Source: Butyrivibrio sp. LB2008
GTDB taxonomy: Bacteria > Bacillota > Clostridia > Lachnospirales > Lachnospiraceae
Length of the DNA stretch: 64,000 bases
NCBI RefSeq assembly: GCF_000621565.1
Contig: NZ_KK211308.1
Span: 186,001 to 250,000 of the forward strand
Reading direction: 5' to 3'
Notes under the pieces: model-generated
Told to the model about the DNA's origin: nothing
Databases searched by the model: none
Seen by the model: the letters and a program-made list of their open reading frames with translations, nothing else
Translations under genes and position numbers: made by a program
In this document: positions 45,032 to 54,440 of the stretch, one piece after another
Position numbering within the stretch: position 1 is the stretch's first letter
Layout: every line of letters starts with the position of its first letter

Positions 45032-45811
45032 TTATTCACCGGCGTTCAATATAATCTCGCCTTCAGAAACATCTCCTACTGCTTTATCTTGAAGCGATAC
45101 CGTAATTCGGGTTTCATATGTTTTCCATTCAAATTGAGACCATTCAACACCTTCTACGTTCCTTTGAGGATTATAGGTGCTATAATCACTCCCTATACTT
45201 TCCTGTTTTTCTTGATTTTTTGACATTGCCAATACACTCATTGCCATTGCATATAATTGCGGATCAAATTTCATGAGTTTTTGTGCCTCACTACTTGTTA
45301 TAGGTCTGCCACTCGATATTTTCGCTGCAATTTCAAAAGCATCCGCCGATTCCTCTGCAGCTTTTTTCCAAGCTTCTCTTTGCTGTTGAGCTACAGCTAG
45401 TTCATGTTGCATAACATAGTCGTTAAAAGCTGCCATTCTATCTGCTTCAGCCTGTTTATCAGTTTCTATCAGATTTTCCTTAACCTCATCCGATAATTCT
45501 ATTCTAATCCCATTAACAGTAATATAACCTCGTGAAACCGCTCTACTCACCATTGCTGAATCTGCAAAGTGAATTATAAATGTATTCTCTTTATCTCCCT
45601 TTGATATTCTCAATATGTCTTTTCCCGAAGTAGCAGTCATTTGATTATCTTGCTGTGCAGCATAAGCTTCATTTGATATTTCGATGGTATCCCTATCTAT
45701 ATCCAATTTATCCTTATTGGTATGAGGACTACCTCCTCTGTTTTCATTTGAATAATACTCTGCTTTACCAACTTTTTCCCTAAAAATACCATTTACATTC
45801 ATTAAAAACAT
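45032..45811 (-). CDS. Hypothetical cytoplasmic protein
   Basis: 259 aa with no signal peptide or membrane helix. Hydrophilic, with a DTIEISNEAYAAQ segment (residues 40-55) like flagellar or anti-sigma-type proteins and a possible coiled coil around KQAEADRMAAFNDYVMQHEL. The C-terminal part has SGRPITSSEAQKLMKFDPQ. Similar proteins are annotated as hypothetical in Lachnospiraceae; no function recognised. The start is ATG 45811 with GGGGGTATTGG upstream, rather than the TTG two codons earlier. Confidence 0.7.
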   Translation of the reverse strand: MFLMNVNGIFREKVGKAEYYSNENRGGSPHTNKDKLDIDRDTIEISNEAYAAQQDNQMTATSGKDILRISKGDKENTFIIHFADSAMVSRAVSRGYITVNGIRIELSDEVKENLIETDKQAEADRMAAFNDYVMQHELAVAQQQREAWKKAAEESADAFEIAAKISSGRPITSSEAQKLMKFDPQLYAMAMSVLAMSKNQEKQESIGSDYSTYNPQRNVEGVEWSQFEWKTYETRITVSLQDKAVGDVSEGEIILNAGE

Positions 45812-45913
45812 ATCCAATACCCCCGTTGATGATTGTAAAGTTTATTCATGTTTTTGTTCCAATATCCTGTATTCTTGTTGTATTTATTTTTTTACATAAA
45901 ATGTATCGGCATT

Positions 45914-46126
45914 TTATCTGAGCTTATTAATTTTTTTATGCATAACAAAGATTTGCTTTGCAACTCTTTGCGCGCCGATGTGCGCAAGTTTTAGCTTGCA
46001 TAACACTTCTGCGCATCGGTCGCATCCATTTAAACAATAGCAACCGAACATCTTTTTCACTTTTACATCCAGTTCACCAAGTGAATCGAGCCATTCCTGA
46101 ACTATTTGAGGATCTTCATAAGCCAT
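45914..46126 (-). pseudogene. TfoX N-terminal-like gene broken by a repeat element
   Basis: The first about 33 residues match the TfoX/Sxy N-terminal domain (EWLDSLGELDVKVKKMFGCY). The frame then enters GC-rich hairpin sequence (45945-46028) and ends with an unrelated 36-residue tail (AQRVAKQIFVMHKKINK). A normal TfoX_N domain is about 90-110 aa, so most of the fold is missing. ATG 46126 has GGAG upstream. Its start lies 4 nt after the stop of the DUF6077-associated gene. Confidence 0.7.
45945..46028 (-). repeat. Structured GC-rich element, copy D (divergent)
   Basis: Minus strand: CCGATGCGCA can pair with TGCGCACATCGG around a GCAAGC/ACTTGC hairpin, then CGGCGCGC, then a closing hairpin TTGC/GCAA flanked by AAAGA/TCTTT. 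It shares GATGCGCA, CG(C)GCGC and the closing hairpin with copies A-C but is otherwise diverged. It interrupts the TfoX-like gene. Confidence 0.5.
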
Positions 46127-46130
46127 CGTA

Positions 46131-46982
46131 TTATTCTCCATACACGTTCATTCTTGCATTAACGTAATCATCTCTTTCTTCTTCCCGGTTCTCGCTTATC
46201 AGGATATCCTCAAAGATATTATATCCGTCTATAGTGCCTACGAGCTTCGCATCATACATTGTTATGTCTTCATCCAGTTTTTTGTCCGCGGGAAGAATTA
46301 TATATCTGTCCAGATCCACTCTTGTATAATACAAAAGCTCTTGGGTTTCAATTTCTTCTTCCTTCATAACTTTGAAAACTCCGGTGTAATAATCATGATC
46401 GACATAATCCCTTCCGAAAGGCATCAGTATATTAGGATCATATTGTCTTACAAAGTAGACCAGTTCCGGAGAAAAAACAGCCCTTACTATTCCTTCGTCC
46501 TCTGTGGGCTTTATCTTGTCACATATGTCTATCACATTTTGCGGTAGATGATATATGTTTTCCGCCATATATACATGTTCATTTGCATATACACATGAAC
46601 CTGTGATTATAATAACCACAGCTGCGACACCAACTGCAGTACGCTTTTTAACCGTACTATTTAAACTTGCAATAAGCTTGGTAAACGCGTATGCAATTGT
46701 AACATACATTGGAATGATCCATAAAACTCTGTAATACGTATTGGCATTGTCAATTCCTGCCACTTTCACGAACAGCTTCTTTGTTATCGGAAAAAGAAAT
46801 CCTGCAACTACAACAAGCGGCATTACTCCAAATATAATTTTCTTTCTTACATCAGATTCTTTTACTATAAGATAAATCGATGATATCAATAGAAGAAGCC
46901 AAACTATTATCCAGATACTTCCGTTTCCAAGTCCACCATATCTCTTAAGGTCGACCCAGCATTCCCTAAAAATTCCGTACAT
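46131..46982 (-). CDS. C-terminal half of a DUF6077-type membrane protein (separate ORF)
   Basis: 283 aa: four helices (residues 20-150) and an external domain of about 120 residues (FSPELVYFVRQYDPNILMPF, RVDLDRYIILPADKKL). YYRVLWIIPMYVTIAYAFTK resembles the loop of GT-C-type proteins. It lies in the same frame as the preceding ORF, separated by TGA GGA TGA TAT, and has a GAGGATGATAT stretch before ATG 46982. It could be a split protein or an ancestral single gene with two stops. Confidence 0.75.
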   Translation of the reverse strand: MYGIFRECWVDLKRYGGLGNGSIWIIVWLLLLISSIYLIVKESDVRKKIIFGVMPLVVVAGFLFPITKKLFVKVAGIDNANTYYRVLWIIPMYVTIAYAFTKLIASLNSTVKKRTAVGVAAVVIIITGSCVYANEHVYMAENIYHLPQNVIDICDKIKPTEDEGIVRAVFSPELVYFVRQYDPNILMPFGRDYVDHDYYTGVFKVMKEEEIETQELLYYTRVDLDRYIILPADKKLDEDITMYDAKLVGTIDGYNIFEDILISENREEERDDYVNARMNVYGE

Positions 46983-46991
46983 ATATCATCC

Positions 46992-48062
46992 TCACATAAG
47001 CTTATAAAGCATAACATAAACAAGATTTGGAATAATACTGCAAAATGCTCCTAAAAGAACTGTCACTCGCTTTGAGGAATACAAGAGTACAAGTGTAAGT
47101 AGTAAAACCAGTCCCGCTCCGAACACAACTCCCATTTCTGTACACATTCCTGAAAACATATTCACCAGAGTAAGCAACACCCAGAAAGAAGTTCTCTGCA
47201 AAAGTCTCTTCTCTTCTCCGGCTGTTTCCTTAAACATCCATAAAAATATCAACATGATAGTTGGAAAGGCGATACTTGTAAGCATGGACTTTCCCTGCCA
47301 GGTTCTCATCAAAAAGAATGTTGCGGGAGTATAGATCGATATATTTCCAAAGATCATAAGCATATTGACCATGATCATAAAAATCGGTCTCATCGCGGTA
47401 TTATCCGCAAAAAGCACTTTAGCTATCTCGTGATAAATAAAATATGCCAACGGAATGATCAGAATCGGCCAAGCAGTATACGCAACGATTGTAGAATGTA
47501 CAGTTGCAGCTTTTGCTATAAACGCTATCCACATTGGAATAGCCGCAAGCGCATGCCTCCCATCAAGCATAATGCTTCCGCCTTTATTAGGATCTACAGT
47601 ATACATTGCTCCCATTTTTTGTGCGATTACAGACTGAGTGACATAATACGAATTGTCTCCGTCAAATATTCTGGTTACAATCGCCATTACCATTTGGAAC
47701 ACTACAAGTGCAAAGAATATTCCATAAAAGATCTTGGTATCTATACTAAGTCCCTTTATATCAGGCTTTTTAAACATAGTCTTATCAAATCTGAAAATAC
47801 CTGCTACAGAAAAAAGCAGTACCACAAAAAGACACCACTTGAAACAAGTTTCAAAAGCATGAGGCTTACTTGCAATTGTCATAATACATAAGATGGATAT
47901 TATCTGAATAATCCCTGAGTAGACAAAAAATCCAAGTAAAAAAGTAATTCCCGGGGTTCTAAGTTCTTTTTTCAAAATAAATTTGAACAGTTGTCCTATG
48001 CACATAGGTACTGTGAACATAAAAATAACAAGTCTGACTATAGACCATATTGTCATTAACAT
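46992..48062 (-). CDS. DUF6077-like polytopic membrane protein
   Basis: 356 aa with about nine helices. A loop DGDNSYYVTQSVIAQKMGAM holds DGD and SYY, like the first external loop of GT-C enzymes, and DPNKGGSIMLDGRHALAAIP follows. It was recognised as DUF6077-like from memory, so the family name is tentative. Start ATG 48062 with AAAGGA upstream. Together with the next ORF (in the same frame) it makes about 640 residues, close to the expected size of the whole family protein. Probably an envelope glycan membrane protein. Confidence 0.75.
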   Translation of the reverse strand: MLMTIWSIVRLVIFMFTVPMCIGQLFKFILKKELRTPGITFLLGFFVYSGIIQIISILCIMTIASKPHAFETCFKWCLFVVLLFSVAGIFRFDKTMFKKPDIKGLSIDTKIFYGIFFALVVFQMVMAIVTRIFDGDNSYYVTQSVIAQKMGAMYTVDPNKGGSIMLDGRHALAAIPMWIAFIAKAATVHSTIVAYTAWPILIIPLAYFIYHEIAKVLFADNTAMRPIFMIMVNMLMIFGNISIYTPATFFLMRTWQGKSMLTSIAFPTIMLIFLWMFKETAGEEKRLLQRTSFWVLLTLVNMFSGMCTEMGVVFGAGLVLLLTLVLLYSSKRVTVLLGAFCSIIPNLVYVMLYKLM

Positions 48063-48284
48063 TATTACATTCCTTTAGTTGTATTTTTTGAAAAGCACAT
48101 GCAGACAAAACGCACATGTCAGATTGAAATCCCACAATAACGTTTCTTCTTTTCATACCTTCCCTAATGCATTTCCCCTCGAAATAATTATATCAGCCTG
48201 CTGAAAATCATCAACATTACTTCCCAATAGTATCCATTCAGAATTTTTCATAAAGAATAAATGTCATAACACTACAATAGAAAA

Positions 48285-48308
48285 GAGTGCAGTATTATTA
48301 CCGCACTC
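48285..48308 (-). terminator. Terminator upstream of the DUF6077-like gene
   Basis: GAGTGCGGTA/TACTGCACTC on the minus strand (one G-U pair), followed by TTTT. It ends the 54-aa ORF or zeta-toxin transcript. Confidence 0.75.
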
Positions 48309-48357
48309 AAATCTTATCTCGCAGATCAATTTATCATTCTTGGAATTGTCTATTTTC

Positions 48358-48465
48358 CCTCATCGAAGATGCAACAGTCAGATTGAAAATCTGATGTAAG
48401 GGGATTGATGCTGGCACCGCTTCCGCTGAAAACCTCGAAGGTTTTCGTTCGTTGTAAAAAAGTAT
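48358..48465 (-). other. Intergenic region with several hairpins
   Basis: About 110 nt with GAAAACC/GGTTTTC, CAGATT/AATCTG and a GCGGAAGCGG block. A fragment GTCAGATTGAAA recurs at about 48118. No ORF or known RNA recognised; it may be a decayed repeat. The rest of the gap between 48063 and 48502 shows only the terminator at 48285. Confidence 0.35.
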
Positions 48466-48502
48466 ATCACAAACACCTAGCTTAACAAAGGCTATTATAC
48501 TT

Positions 48503-48667
48503 TCATATGTTTAAAAACTCTTGCTCATATATTCTATCCCACTCCTCATCAAGAATCCAATCATCATCCGGAGAAAGATCTTCGATTCTTACAGCGTTTT
48601 TATGCAAAAGTTCTCTGTTATCTTTAAGAAAGTCCTTATAATCCTGAACAGATCTAATATTTGCCAT
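48503..48667 (-). CDS. 54-residue hypothetical protein near the toxin module
   Basis: MANIRSVQDYKDFLKDNREL, then an acidic C-terminus (DLSPDDDWILDEEWDRIYEQ). Soluble, no Cys. A weak ribosome binding site precedes ATG 48667. It lies 93 nt downstream of the zeta-toxin gene. Too short for ORF-length filters; small acidic size fits an antitoxin-like or inhibitor protein, but there is no direct evidence. Confidence 0.5.
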   Translation of the reverse strand: MANIRSVQDYKDFLKDNRELLHKNAVRIEDLSPDDDWILDEEWDRIYEQEFLNI

Positions 48668-48759
48668 AGAATTCTCTTTTCTGAAATCGTCCTCAGCTTG
48701 GGGACGATTCTATATATCTATCAATTTGTCAACAAGCTGTTGACGCTTCTATACTGATA

Positions 48760-49335
48760 TCAATTATGTATCCCGGTTAATATAGCAATGTTCTCGTTGC
48801 TCCAATAGTCGTTTTCCCATTGAAAACACACATCTTTTCGCTTTTTAAAAATTCGAAATGGTGTGTCCGTATTGTCATAAACATGCAGTATATCGCAAAC
48901 ATCAACCAACTGTGGAACTAAAGATAGGGCCTTATAATACCTGGATCTGACCTTTTCCTCAGGCACACCATGACCACCTGAAGCCTCCCTAATCTTGACA
49001 CGTGCTACATTAATATCTGGAGATGCAGTAAGAACATAAATGCATCTAATAAAGTAACCATTCTCCTTAGCACGCCTCAAAAGATTAAGATTTCTGTCTG
49101 TAGAAAGAACAGTTTCAAATGTAAAATCTCTTTTCTCATTTATAGCTTGCTCTCGGAGTTCCTCTGCCTTTTGAGCTGCTTCAAGATCACTACACAAACT
49201 AGATCTTTTGATATCATCTGCATTAATATATACGCCAACTGTTTTGGCCATTTTTGTAATTGTTGATTTTCCACTGCCATTAGGTCCAGCAAAAACAATT
49301 ACCTCTGGCTTTAAATTCTTCTCTACATCAGACAT
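48760..49335 (-). CDS. Zeta-toxin family P-loop kinase
   Basis: 191 aa. Walker A VFAGPNGSGKSTITK (residues 13-27), then NADDIKR and FETVLS, the catalytic-Asp and substrate region of zeta toxins. Zeta enzymes phosphorylate UDP-N-acetylglucosamine and block wall synthesis. Start ATG 49335, overlapping the upstream ORF stop by eight bases, with GGGAGG upstream. A longer in-frame version would run into the upstream gene. Confidence 0.85.
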   Translation of the reverse strand: MSDVEKNLKPEVIVFAGPNGSGKSTITKMAKTVGVYINADDIKRSSLCSDLEAAQKAEELREQAINEKRDFTFETVLSTDRNLNLLRRAKENGYFIRCIYVLTASPDINVARVKIREASGGHGVPEEKVRSRYYKALSLVPQLVDVCDILHVYDNTDTPFRIFKKRKDVCFQWENDYWSNENIAILTGIHN

Positions 49336-49525
49336 ACTCTTTCCTCCCATCAGGGTAGAGTATATATGCTCGTTTCGCTTCGGCATCATAACCTGACGTA
49401 GGAAGCCCTTTAATTTTTCTTATCTCCTCGTCTATACGTATGGATTCCTTAAATCTTTCAGTTAATTCATCATCCGAAATTCCACAGGTATAATCTAATT
49501 CATTTTTTTCTTTTATTTCCTGCAT
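49328..49525 (-). CDS. Putative antitoxin for the zeta toxin
   Basis: 65 aa. Acidic and helical N-terminal half (CGISDDELTERFKESIRIDE), then LPTSGYDAEAKRAYILYPDG. It overlaps the toxin gene by eight bases, the classic antitoxin-toxin layout. No match to epsilon or PezA was recognised, so it may be a different antitoxin type. The rest of the 49526-49719 gap has no recognised feature. Confidence 0.65.
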   Translation of the reverse strand: MQEIKEKNELDYTCGISDDELTERFKESIRIDEEIRKIKGLPTSGYDAEAKRAYILYPDGRKEYV

Positions 49526-49719
49526 AGGCTACTCCTTAACTTTATCTGTATTGCATCATGCCTCTTACCAACATAATACTACAAATACTCATTTTTGTAT
49601 CTTATCAAATATCACAACTGTCACACTTCTGTTTATAAGCTTTTTTGTATTTTTACAGGCATTGAGTTTTATGGCACCGTTTTGGTACCAGCAATCATTA
49701 TTTCGAGAATTTTATGCAC

Positions 49720-49755
49720 AAAAAAGGGTTTCAAGCACAAGGCTTGAAACCCTTT
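49720..49755 (-). terminator. Terminator of tuf
   Basis: Perfect 14-bp stem (49723-49736 with 49742-49755), followed on the minus strand by six T. Ends the str operon. Confidence 0.93.
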
Positions 49756-49787
49756 ATAAGTTCAGTGATCATGCGATCTGATAATAA

Positions 49788-50978
49788 TTACTCAACGATT
49801 GTAGCAACCTTACCTGATCCAACTGTACGTCCACCCTCACGGATAGCGAACTTAAGACCCTGCTCCATAGCGATAGGGTGAATAAGCTCGATTGACATTG
49901 TTACGTGGTCACCAGGCATGCACATCTCAACACCATCGGGAAGGTTGCAGACACCTGTAACGTCAGTTGTTCTGAAGTAGAACTGAGGTCTGTAGTTTGT
50001 GAAGAAAGGTGTATGACGGCCACCCTCGTCCTTTGTAAGAACGTAAACCTCAGCAGTGAACTTTGTGTGGCAAGTTACTGTGCCGGGCTTTGTGATAACC
50101 TGACCTCTCTGGATACCTTCACGGTCTACACCACGAAGAAGAAGACCTACGTTGTCACCAGCTTCGCAGTAATCCATTGTCTTACGGAACATCTCGATAC
50201 CTGTTACAACAGACTTAGATGTCTCTTCCTTGATACCAACGATTTCGATTTCGTCGTTGAGGTTAAGGGCACCTCTCTCTACTCTACCAGTAGCAACTGT
50301 TCCACGTCCTGTGATTGTGAATACGTCCTCAACAGGCATAAGGAAAGGCTTATCTGTCTCACGAGTAGGTTCAGGGATGTACTCATCAACTGTGTTCATG
50401 AGCTCGATGATCTTGTCACCCCACTCGCTCTTAGGATCCTCAAGAGCCTTAAGAGCTGAACCACGGATGATAGGTGTATCATCGCCAGGGAACTCATACT
50501 CTGTAAGAAGGTCTCTGATCTCCATCTCAACGAGGTCAAGAAGCTCTTCATCATCAACCATATCGCACTTGTTCATGAATACGATGATGTAAGGAACACC
50601 TACCTGACGAGCAAGAAGAACATGCTCCTTTGTCTGAGCCATAACACCGTCAGTAGCAGCAACAACAAGGATTGAACCATCCATCTGAGCTGCACCAGTG
50701 ATCATGTTCTTTACATAGTCAGCGTGGCCAGGGCAGTCAACGTGAGCATAGTGTCTCTTCTCTGTCTCATACTCGATGTGAGCTGAGTTGATTGTGATTC
50801 CACGCTCTTTCTCTTCAGGAGCCTTATCGATCTGATCGAATGCTACTGCAGGGCTGAATCCTCTATCAGCAAGTACTGCTGTGATTGCAGCTGTAAGTGT
50901 TGTCTTACCATGGTCAACGTGTCCGATTGTACCGATGTTAACGTGCGGTTTGCTTCTGTCAAATTTAGCTTTTGCCAT
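49788..50978 (-). CDS. tuf: Elongation factor Tu
   Basis: EF-Tu, 396 aa. P-loop GHVDHGKTT, switch and G3 [12 protein letters not shown]4 NKCDMVD, domains 2 and 3 complete. Delivers aminoacyl-tRNA. Only tuf copy in this window, with its own promoter (51048-51076) after fusA and a terminator 32 nt later. It does not precede rpsJ directly. Confidence 0.98.
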   Translation of the reverse strand: MAKAKFDRSKPHVNIGTIGHVDHGKTTLTAAITAVLADRGFSPAVAFDQIDKAPEEKERGITINSAHIEYETEKRHYAHVDCPGHADYVKNMITGAAQMDGSILVVAATDGVMAQTKEHVLLARQVGVPYIIVFMNKCDMVDDEELLDLVEMEIRDLLTEYEFPGDDTPIIRGSALKALEDPKSEWGDKIIELMNTVDEYIPEPTRETDKPFLMPVEDVFTITGRGTVATGRVERGALNLNDEIEIVGIKEETSKSVVTGIEMFRKTMDYCEAGDNVGLLLRGVDREGIQRGQVITKPGTVTCHTKFTAEVYVLTKDEGGRHTPFFTNYRPQFYFRTTDVTGVCNLPDGVEMCMPGDHVTMSIELIHPIAMEQGLKFAIREGGRTVGSGKVATIVE

Positions 50979-51047
50979 TTCTAAATATCCTCCTTAGGTT
51001 AAATGTTAAGAGTAACATTTACATACATAATTTCACATACTATATCG

Positions 51048-51076
51048 ATTATAGCCAAACTTTGGCGTTTAATCAA
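51048..51076 (-). promoter_or_regulatory. Promoter of tuf
   Basis: TTGATT and a perfect TATAAT on the minus strand, 17-nt spacing, about 70 nt before the start codon. Extra transcription of tuf fits its high demand. Confidence 0.75.
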
Positions 51077-51079
51077 TAT

Positions 51080-53197
51080 TTATTTTCCCTTATTCGAAAG
51101 AACTTTCTCCTGAACGTTCTTAGGAACAGGCTCATATTTCTCAAAGAACATTGAGTAGTTACCACGGCCCTGTGTTCTTGAACGAAGATCTGTAGCGTAT
51201 CCGAACATCTCAGCAAGAGGAACATATGCTCTTACGATCTTTCCGCCACCAAGATCATCCATTCCTTCTACACGTCCACGACGAGAGTTAACGTCACCGA
51301 TAACATCTCCCATGTACTCTTCAGGCATTGTAACTTCAACTTTCATGATAGGCTCAAGAAGTACAGGTGATCCCTTAGCCATAGCATCCTTGAATGCCAT
51401 TGATCCGGCAATGTGGAATGCCATTTCTGATGAATCGACTTCGTGATATGATCCGTCGTATACAGTAGCATGTACACCAACAACAGGATATCCACCAAGT
51501 GTTCCGGCCTTCATAGCCTCTTCGATACCTTCGCTGATAGGCTGGATGAATTCCTTAGGAATAGCACCGCCGACAACTTCGCTATCAAACTGGTAAAGGT
51601 TATCTCCGTTAGCATCCATGGGCTCGAAACGAACCTTACAGTGTCCGTACTGACCACGTCCACCGGACTGCTTAGCATACTTAGACTCAATATCAACTGC
51701 CTTTGTAAGAGCTTCTCTGTAAGCAACCTGAGGAGCACCAACGTTAGCCTCAACCTTATACTCACGAAGAAGTCTGTCTACGATAATATCAAGGTGAAGC
51801 TCACCCATTCCGGCAATAATTGTCTGACCTGTCTCAGAGTTTGTATGAGCTCTGAATGTAGGATCTTCTTCAGCAAGCTTCTGAAGAGCCTCATCAAGCT
51901 TCTGCTGACCGGCCTTAGTCTTAGGCTCGATAGCAAGCTCGATAACGGGATCAGGGAATTCCATAGACTCAAGGATAACAGGATTCTTCTCATCGCAAAG
52001 TGTGTCACCTGTTACAGTGTTCTTAAGTCCAACTGCAGCAGCGATATCACCAGAGTATACCTTATCAAGGTCAGATCTCTTGTTAGCGTGCATCTGAAGA
52101 ATACGTCCAAGACGTTCCTTGTTATCTTTTGAGCTGTTAAGTACGTATGAACCTGAATTTGCAGTACCACGATATACACGGAAGAATGCAAGCTTTCCTA
52201 CGAAAGGATCGCTGACAATCTTAAATGCAAGAGCTGCAAACGGGCCATCGTCTGTTGACTCGATCTCAATCTCATTACCATCCATGTCTGTACCCTTACA
52301 AGCAGGGATATCAACAGGTGAAGGCATGAATTCGATAACTGCGTCAATAAGTTTCTGAATACCTCTGTTTCTGTGTGCAGAACCACAGCATACAGGGAAA
52401 GCTTTACATTCGCAAGTAGCCTTACGAAGTGCAGCCTTAAGAGCTTCCATAGAAGGCTCGTTACCCTCAAGGTACTCCATCATAAGATCCTCATCAAGAT
52501 CACAGATCTTCTCAACGAGTTCGCTGTGATAAAGCTCAGCATCATCCTTAAGGTCATCAGGAATCTCACCGATTGTGATATCCTCACCCTTATCGTCATT
52601 GTAGATGTATGCCTGCATCTCGAAAAGGTCGATAACACCCTGGAACTGATCCTCAGCTCCGATAGGAATCTCAATCATAATAGCATTTTTCTTAAGTCTG
52701 TTACGAATCTGCTCAACAGCTCCGTAGTAGTTTGCTCCGATGATATCCATCTTGTTGATGAATGCCATACGAGGAACATTAAATCCATCAGCCTGACGCC
52801 ATACGTTCTCAGACTGAGGCTCAACGCCTTCCTTAGCACTGAATACGCCTACAGCGCCATCAAGTACTCTAAGTGAACGCTCAACCTCAACGGTGAAGTC
52901 TACGTGACCGGGAGTATCAATGATATTGATACGGTGCTCAAGAGCTCCGGGCTTAGCCTTTCCGTTTTCCTGAAGTGTCCAGTGGCAAGTTGTAGCTGCT
53001 GATGTGATAGTGATACCTCTTTCCTGCTCCTGTTCCATCCAGTCCATAGTAGCAGTACCTTCATAGGTCTCACCAATTTTATAATTTACACCGGTATAGT
53101 AAAGAATACGCTCTGTGAGTGTAGTCTTACCTGCGTCGATATGCGCCATGATACCAATGTTCCTGGTTCTCTCCAATGGGTATTGTCTATCAGCCAA
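51080..53197 (-). CDS. fusA: Elongation factor G
   Basis: EF-G, 705 aa, drives translocation. G1 [10 protein letters not shown]3 [10 protein letters not shown]4 NKMD, and later domains complete. The start is TTG 53197 ([15 protein letters not shown] follows), with GGAGGAAG upstream; an ATG at the usual position does not exist. Between rpsG and tuf. Confidence 0.98.
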   Translation of the reverse strand: MADRQYPLERTRNIGIMAHIDAGKTTLTERILYYTGVNYKIGETYEGTATMDWMEQEQERGITITSAATTCHWTLQENGKAKPGALEHRINIIDTPGHVDFTVEVERSLRVLDGAVGVFSAKEGVEPQSENVWRQADGFNVPRMAFINKMDIIGANYYGAVEQIRNRLKKNAIMIEIPIGAEDQFQGVIDLFEMQAYIYNDDKGEDITIGEIPDDLKDDAELYHSELVEKICDLDEDLMMEYLEGNEPSMEALKAALRKATCECKAFPVCCGSAHRNRGIQKLIDAVIEFMPSPVDIPACKGTDMDGNEIEIESTDDGPFAALAFKIVSDPFVGKLAFFRVYRGTANSGSYVLNSSKDNKERLGRILQMHANKRSDLDKVYSGDIAAAVGLKNTVTGDTLCDEKNPVILESMEFPDPVIELAIEPKTKAGQQKLDEALQKLAEEDPTFRAHTNSETGQTIIAGMGELHLDIIVDRLLREYKVEANVGAPQVAYREALTKAVDIESKYAKQSGGRGQYGHCKVRFEPMDANGDNLYQFDSEVVGGAIPKEFIQPISEGIEEAMKAGTLGGYPVVGVHATVYDGSYHEVDSSEMAFHIAGSMAFKDAMAKGSPVLLEPIMKVEVTMPEEYMGDVIGDVNSRRGRVEGMDDLGGGKIVRAYVPLAEMFGYATDLRSRTQGRGNYSMFFEKYEPVPKNVQEKVLSNKGK

Positions 53198-53232
53198 AGG
53201 TTCTTCCTCCTAAAAATCTAAATCTCACCAGA

Positions 53233-53703
53233 TTAGAATCTGTAATGTGAGAATGCCTTGTTTGCTTCTGCCATCTTGTGCATGTCTTCTTTTCTCTTTA
53301 CAGCTGCACCAGTGTTATTGTATGCATCCATAATCTCTGAAGCGAGTCTGTCTACCATAGTCTTCTCGCCTCTTGCACGTGAGAATGTTACAAGCCAACG
53401 AAGTGCAAGCGCCTGACGTCTATCAGGTCTAACCTCGATAGGAACCTGGTAAGTAGCACCACCAATACGTCTAGCTTTAACTTCGAGAGCAGGCATGATG
53501 TTATTCATAGCTCCCTCGAAAATTTCAAGAGCAGGCTTTCCACCCTTCTCTTCTACCTGTGCAAATGCACCATATACGATCTTCTGAGCAACACCCTTCT
53601 TACCATCAAGCATAACCTGATTAACAAGCTTTGTTACTACCTTGTTATCGTATAAAGGATCTGCTAATACGTCACGTTTTACAATATGTCCTTTACGCGG
53701 CAC
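53233..53703 (-). CDS. rpsG: 30S ribosomal protein S7
   Basis: S7, head-organising 16S binder and known str-operon repressor in E. coli; 156 aa. The start is GTG 53703, [20 protein letters not shown] following. GGAGGGAAG lies upstream. The 192-nt gap to rpsL contains small hairpins but no terminator. Confidence 0.98.
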   Translation of the reverse strand: MPRKGHIVKRDVLADPLYDNKVVTKLVNQVMLDGKKGVAQKIVYGAFAQVEEKGGKPALEIFEGAMNNIMPALEVKARRIGGATYQVPIEVRPDRRQALALRWLVTFSRARGEKTMVDRLASEIMDAYNNTGAAVKRKEDMHKMAEANKAFSHYRF

Positions 53704-53895
53704 GGTTCTTCCCTCCTTTAGAATCGCTAGTGAATAAAATTCACTGCTTACTATAAATCATCGGTACTCACTAATTTAGTGTACGTGCGGTTTTCTAACT
53801 TTAGAACAATAATACTGCCCGTAATACAGGCGTGTTACTACTATATCTATACAGAATAGAATCCCAACACTTAAAAAATTAGATCAATTAATAAA

Positions 53896-54315
53896 TTACT
53901 TGGCAGCCTTAGGTCTCTTAGCGCCATACTTAGAACGAGCCTGTTTTCTGTCGGCTACGCCTGCAGTATCAAGAGTACCTCTGATGATGTGATACCTTGT
54001 ACCAGGCAGATCCTTAACTCTTCCACCACGGATGAGAACTACGCTATGCTCCTGAAGGTTGTGACCTTCTCCGGGAATGTAGCTTGTTACCTCGATACCG
54101 TTAGAAAGACGTACTCTGGCGATTTTTCTCAGAGCAGAGTTAGGCTTCTTAGGGGTTGCTGTCTTAACTGCTGTGCAAACACCACGCTTCTGAGGAGAAG
54201 CTGTTGCAGTTGCTTTCTTATGAAGAGAGTTAAAACCCTTCTGCAACGCAGGTGCTGTAGACTTCTTAACAGATGTCTGACGACCCTTTCTAACTAACTG
54301 GTTAAATGTTGGCAT
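53896..54315 (-). CDS. rpsL: 30S ribosomal protein S12
   Basis: S12, decoding-centre protein; 139 aa from ATG 54315 ([13 protein letters not shown]), with GGAGG upstream. Longer in-frame versions run through the promoter leader and are rejected. [11 protein letters not shown] and [12 protein letters not shown] carry the Lys residues linked to streptomycin sensitivity (wild-type state). Confidence 0.98.
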   Translation of the reverse strand: MPTFNQLVRKGRQTSVKKSTAPALQKGFNSLHKKATATASPQKRGVCTAVKTATPKKPNSALRKIARVRLSNGIEVTSYIPGEGHNLQEHSVVLIRGGRVKDLPGTRYHIIRGTLDTAGVADRKQARSKYGAKRPKAAK

Positions 54316-54358
54316 TCCTTTCACCTCCTGTTTTGATGTAAAACATATATGCATACAA

Positions 54359-54384
54359 CAAAGGGGTAAAAAATCACCCCTTTG
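54359..54384 (-). other. Hairpin in the rpsL leader
   Basis: Nine-bp stem CAAAGGGGT/ACCCCTTTG with an 8-nt T/A-rich loop, between promoter and rpsL. No T run follows on the minus strand; perhaps a weak rpoC terminator or transcript-stability stem. Confidence 0.45.
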
Positions 54385-54403
54385 AAAGTACACGCAATTA
54401 TAA

Positions 54404-54432
54404 AGTATAAGTATAAATCAAAATTATGTCAA
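54404..54432 (-). promoter_or_regulatory. Promoter of the str operon
   Basis: Perfect TTGACA and TATACT with 17-nt spacing on the minus strand, beginning 9 nt after the rpoC stop codon. Confidence 0.75.
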
Positions 54433-54440
54433 CTTTTTTA

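Noticed and set aside
45818-45913. Terminator ATAAAATG/CATTTTAT near 45893
   Set aside because: The stem is AT-rich and on the minus strand is followed by A-rich rather than T-rich sequence.
47959-48156. 65-aa minus-strand ORF just upstream of the DUF6077-like gene
   Set aside because: It has a GGAAGG site, but overlaps the membrane gene by about 100 bases in another frame and has no coherent protein features.
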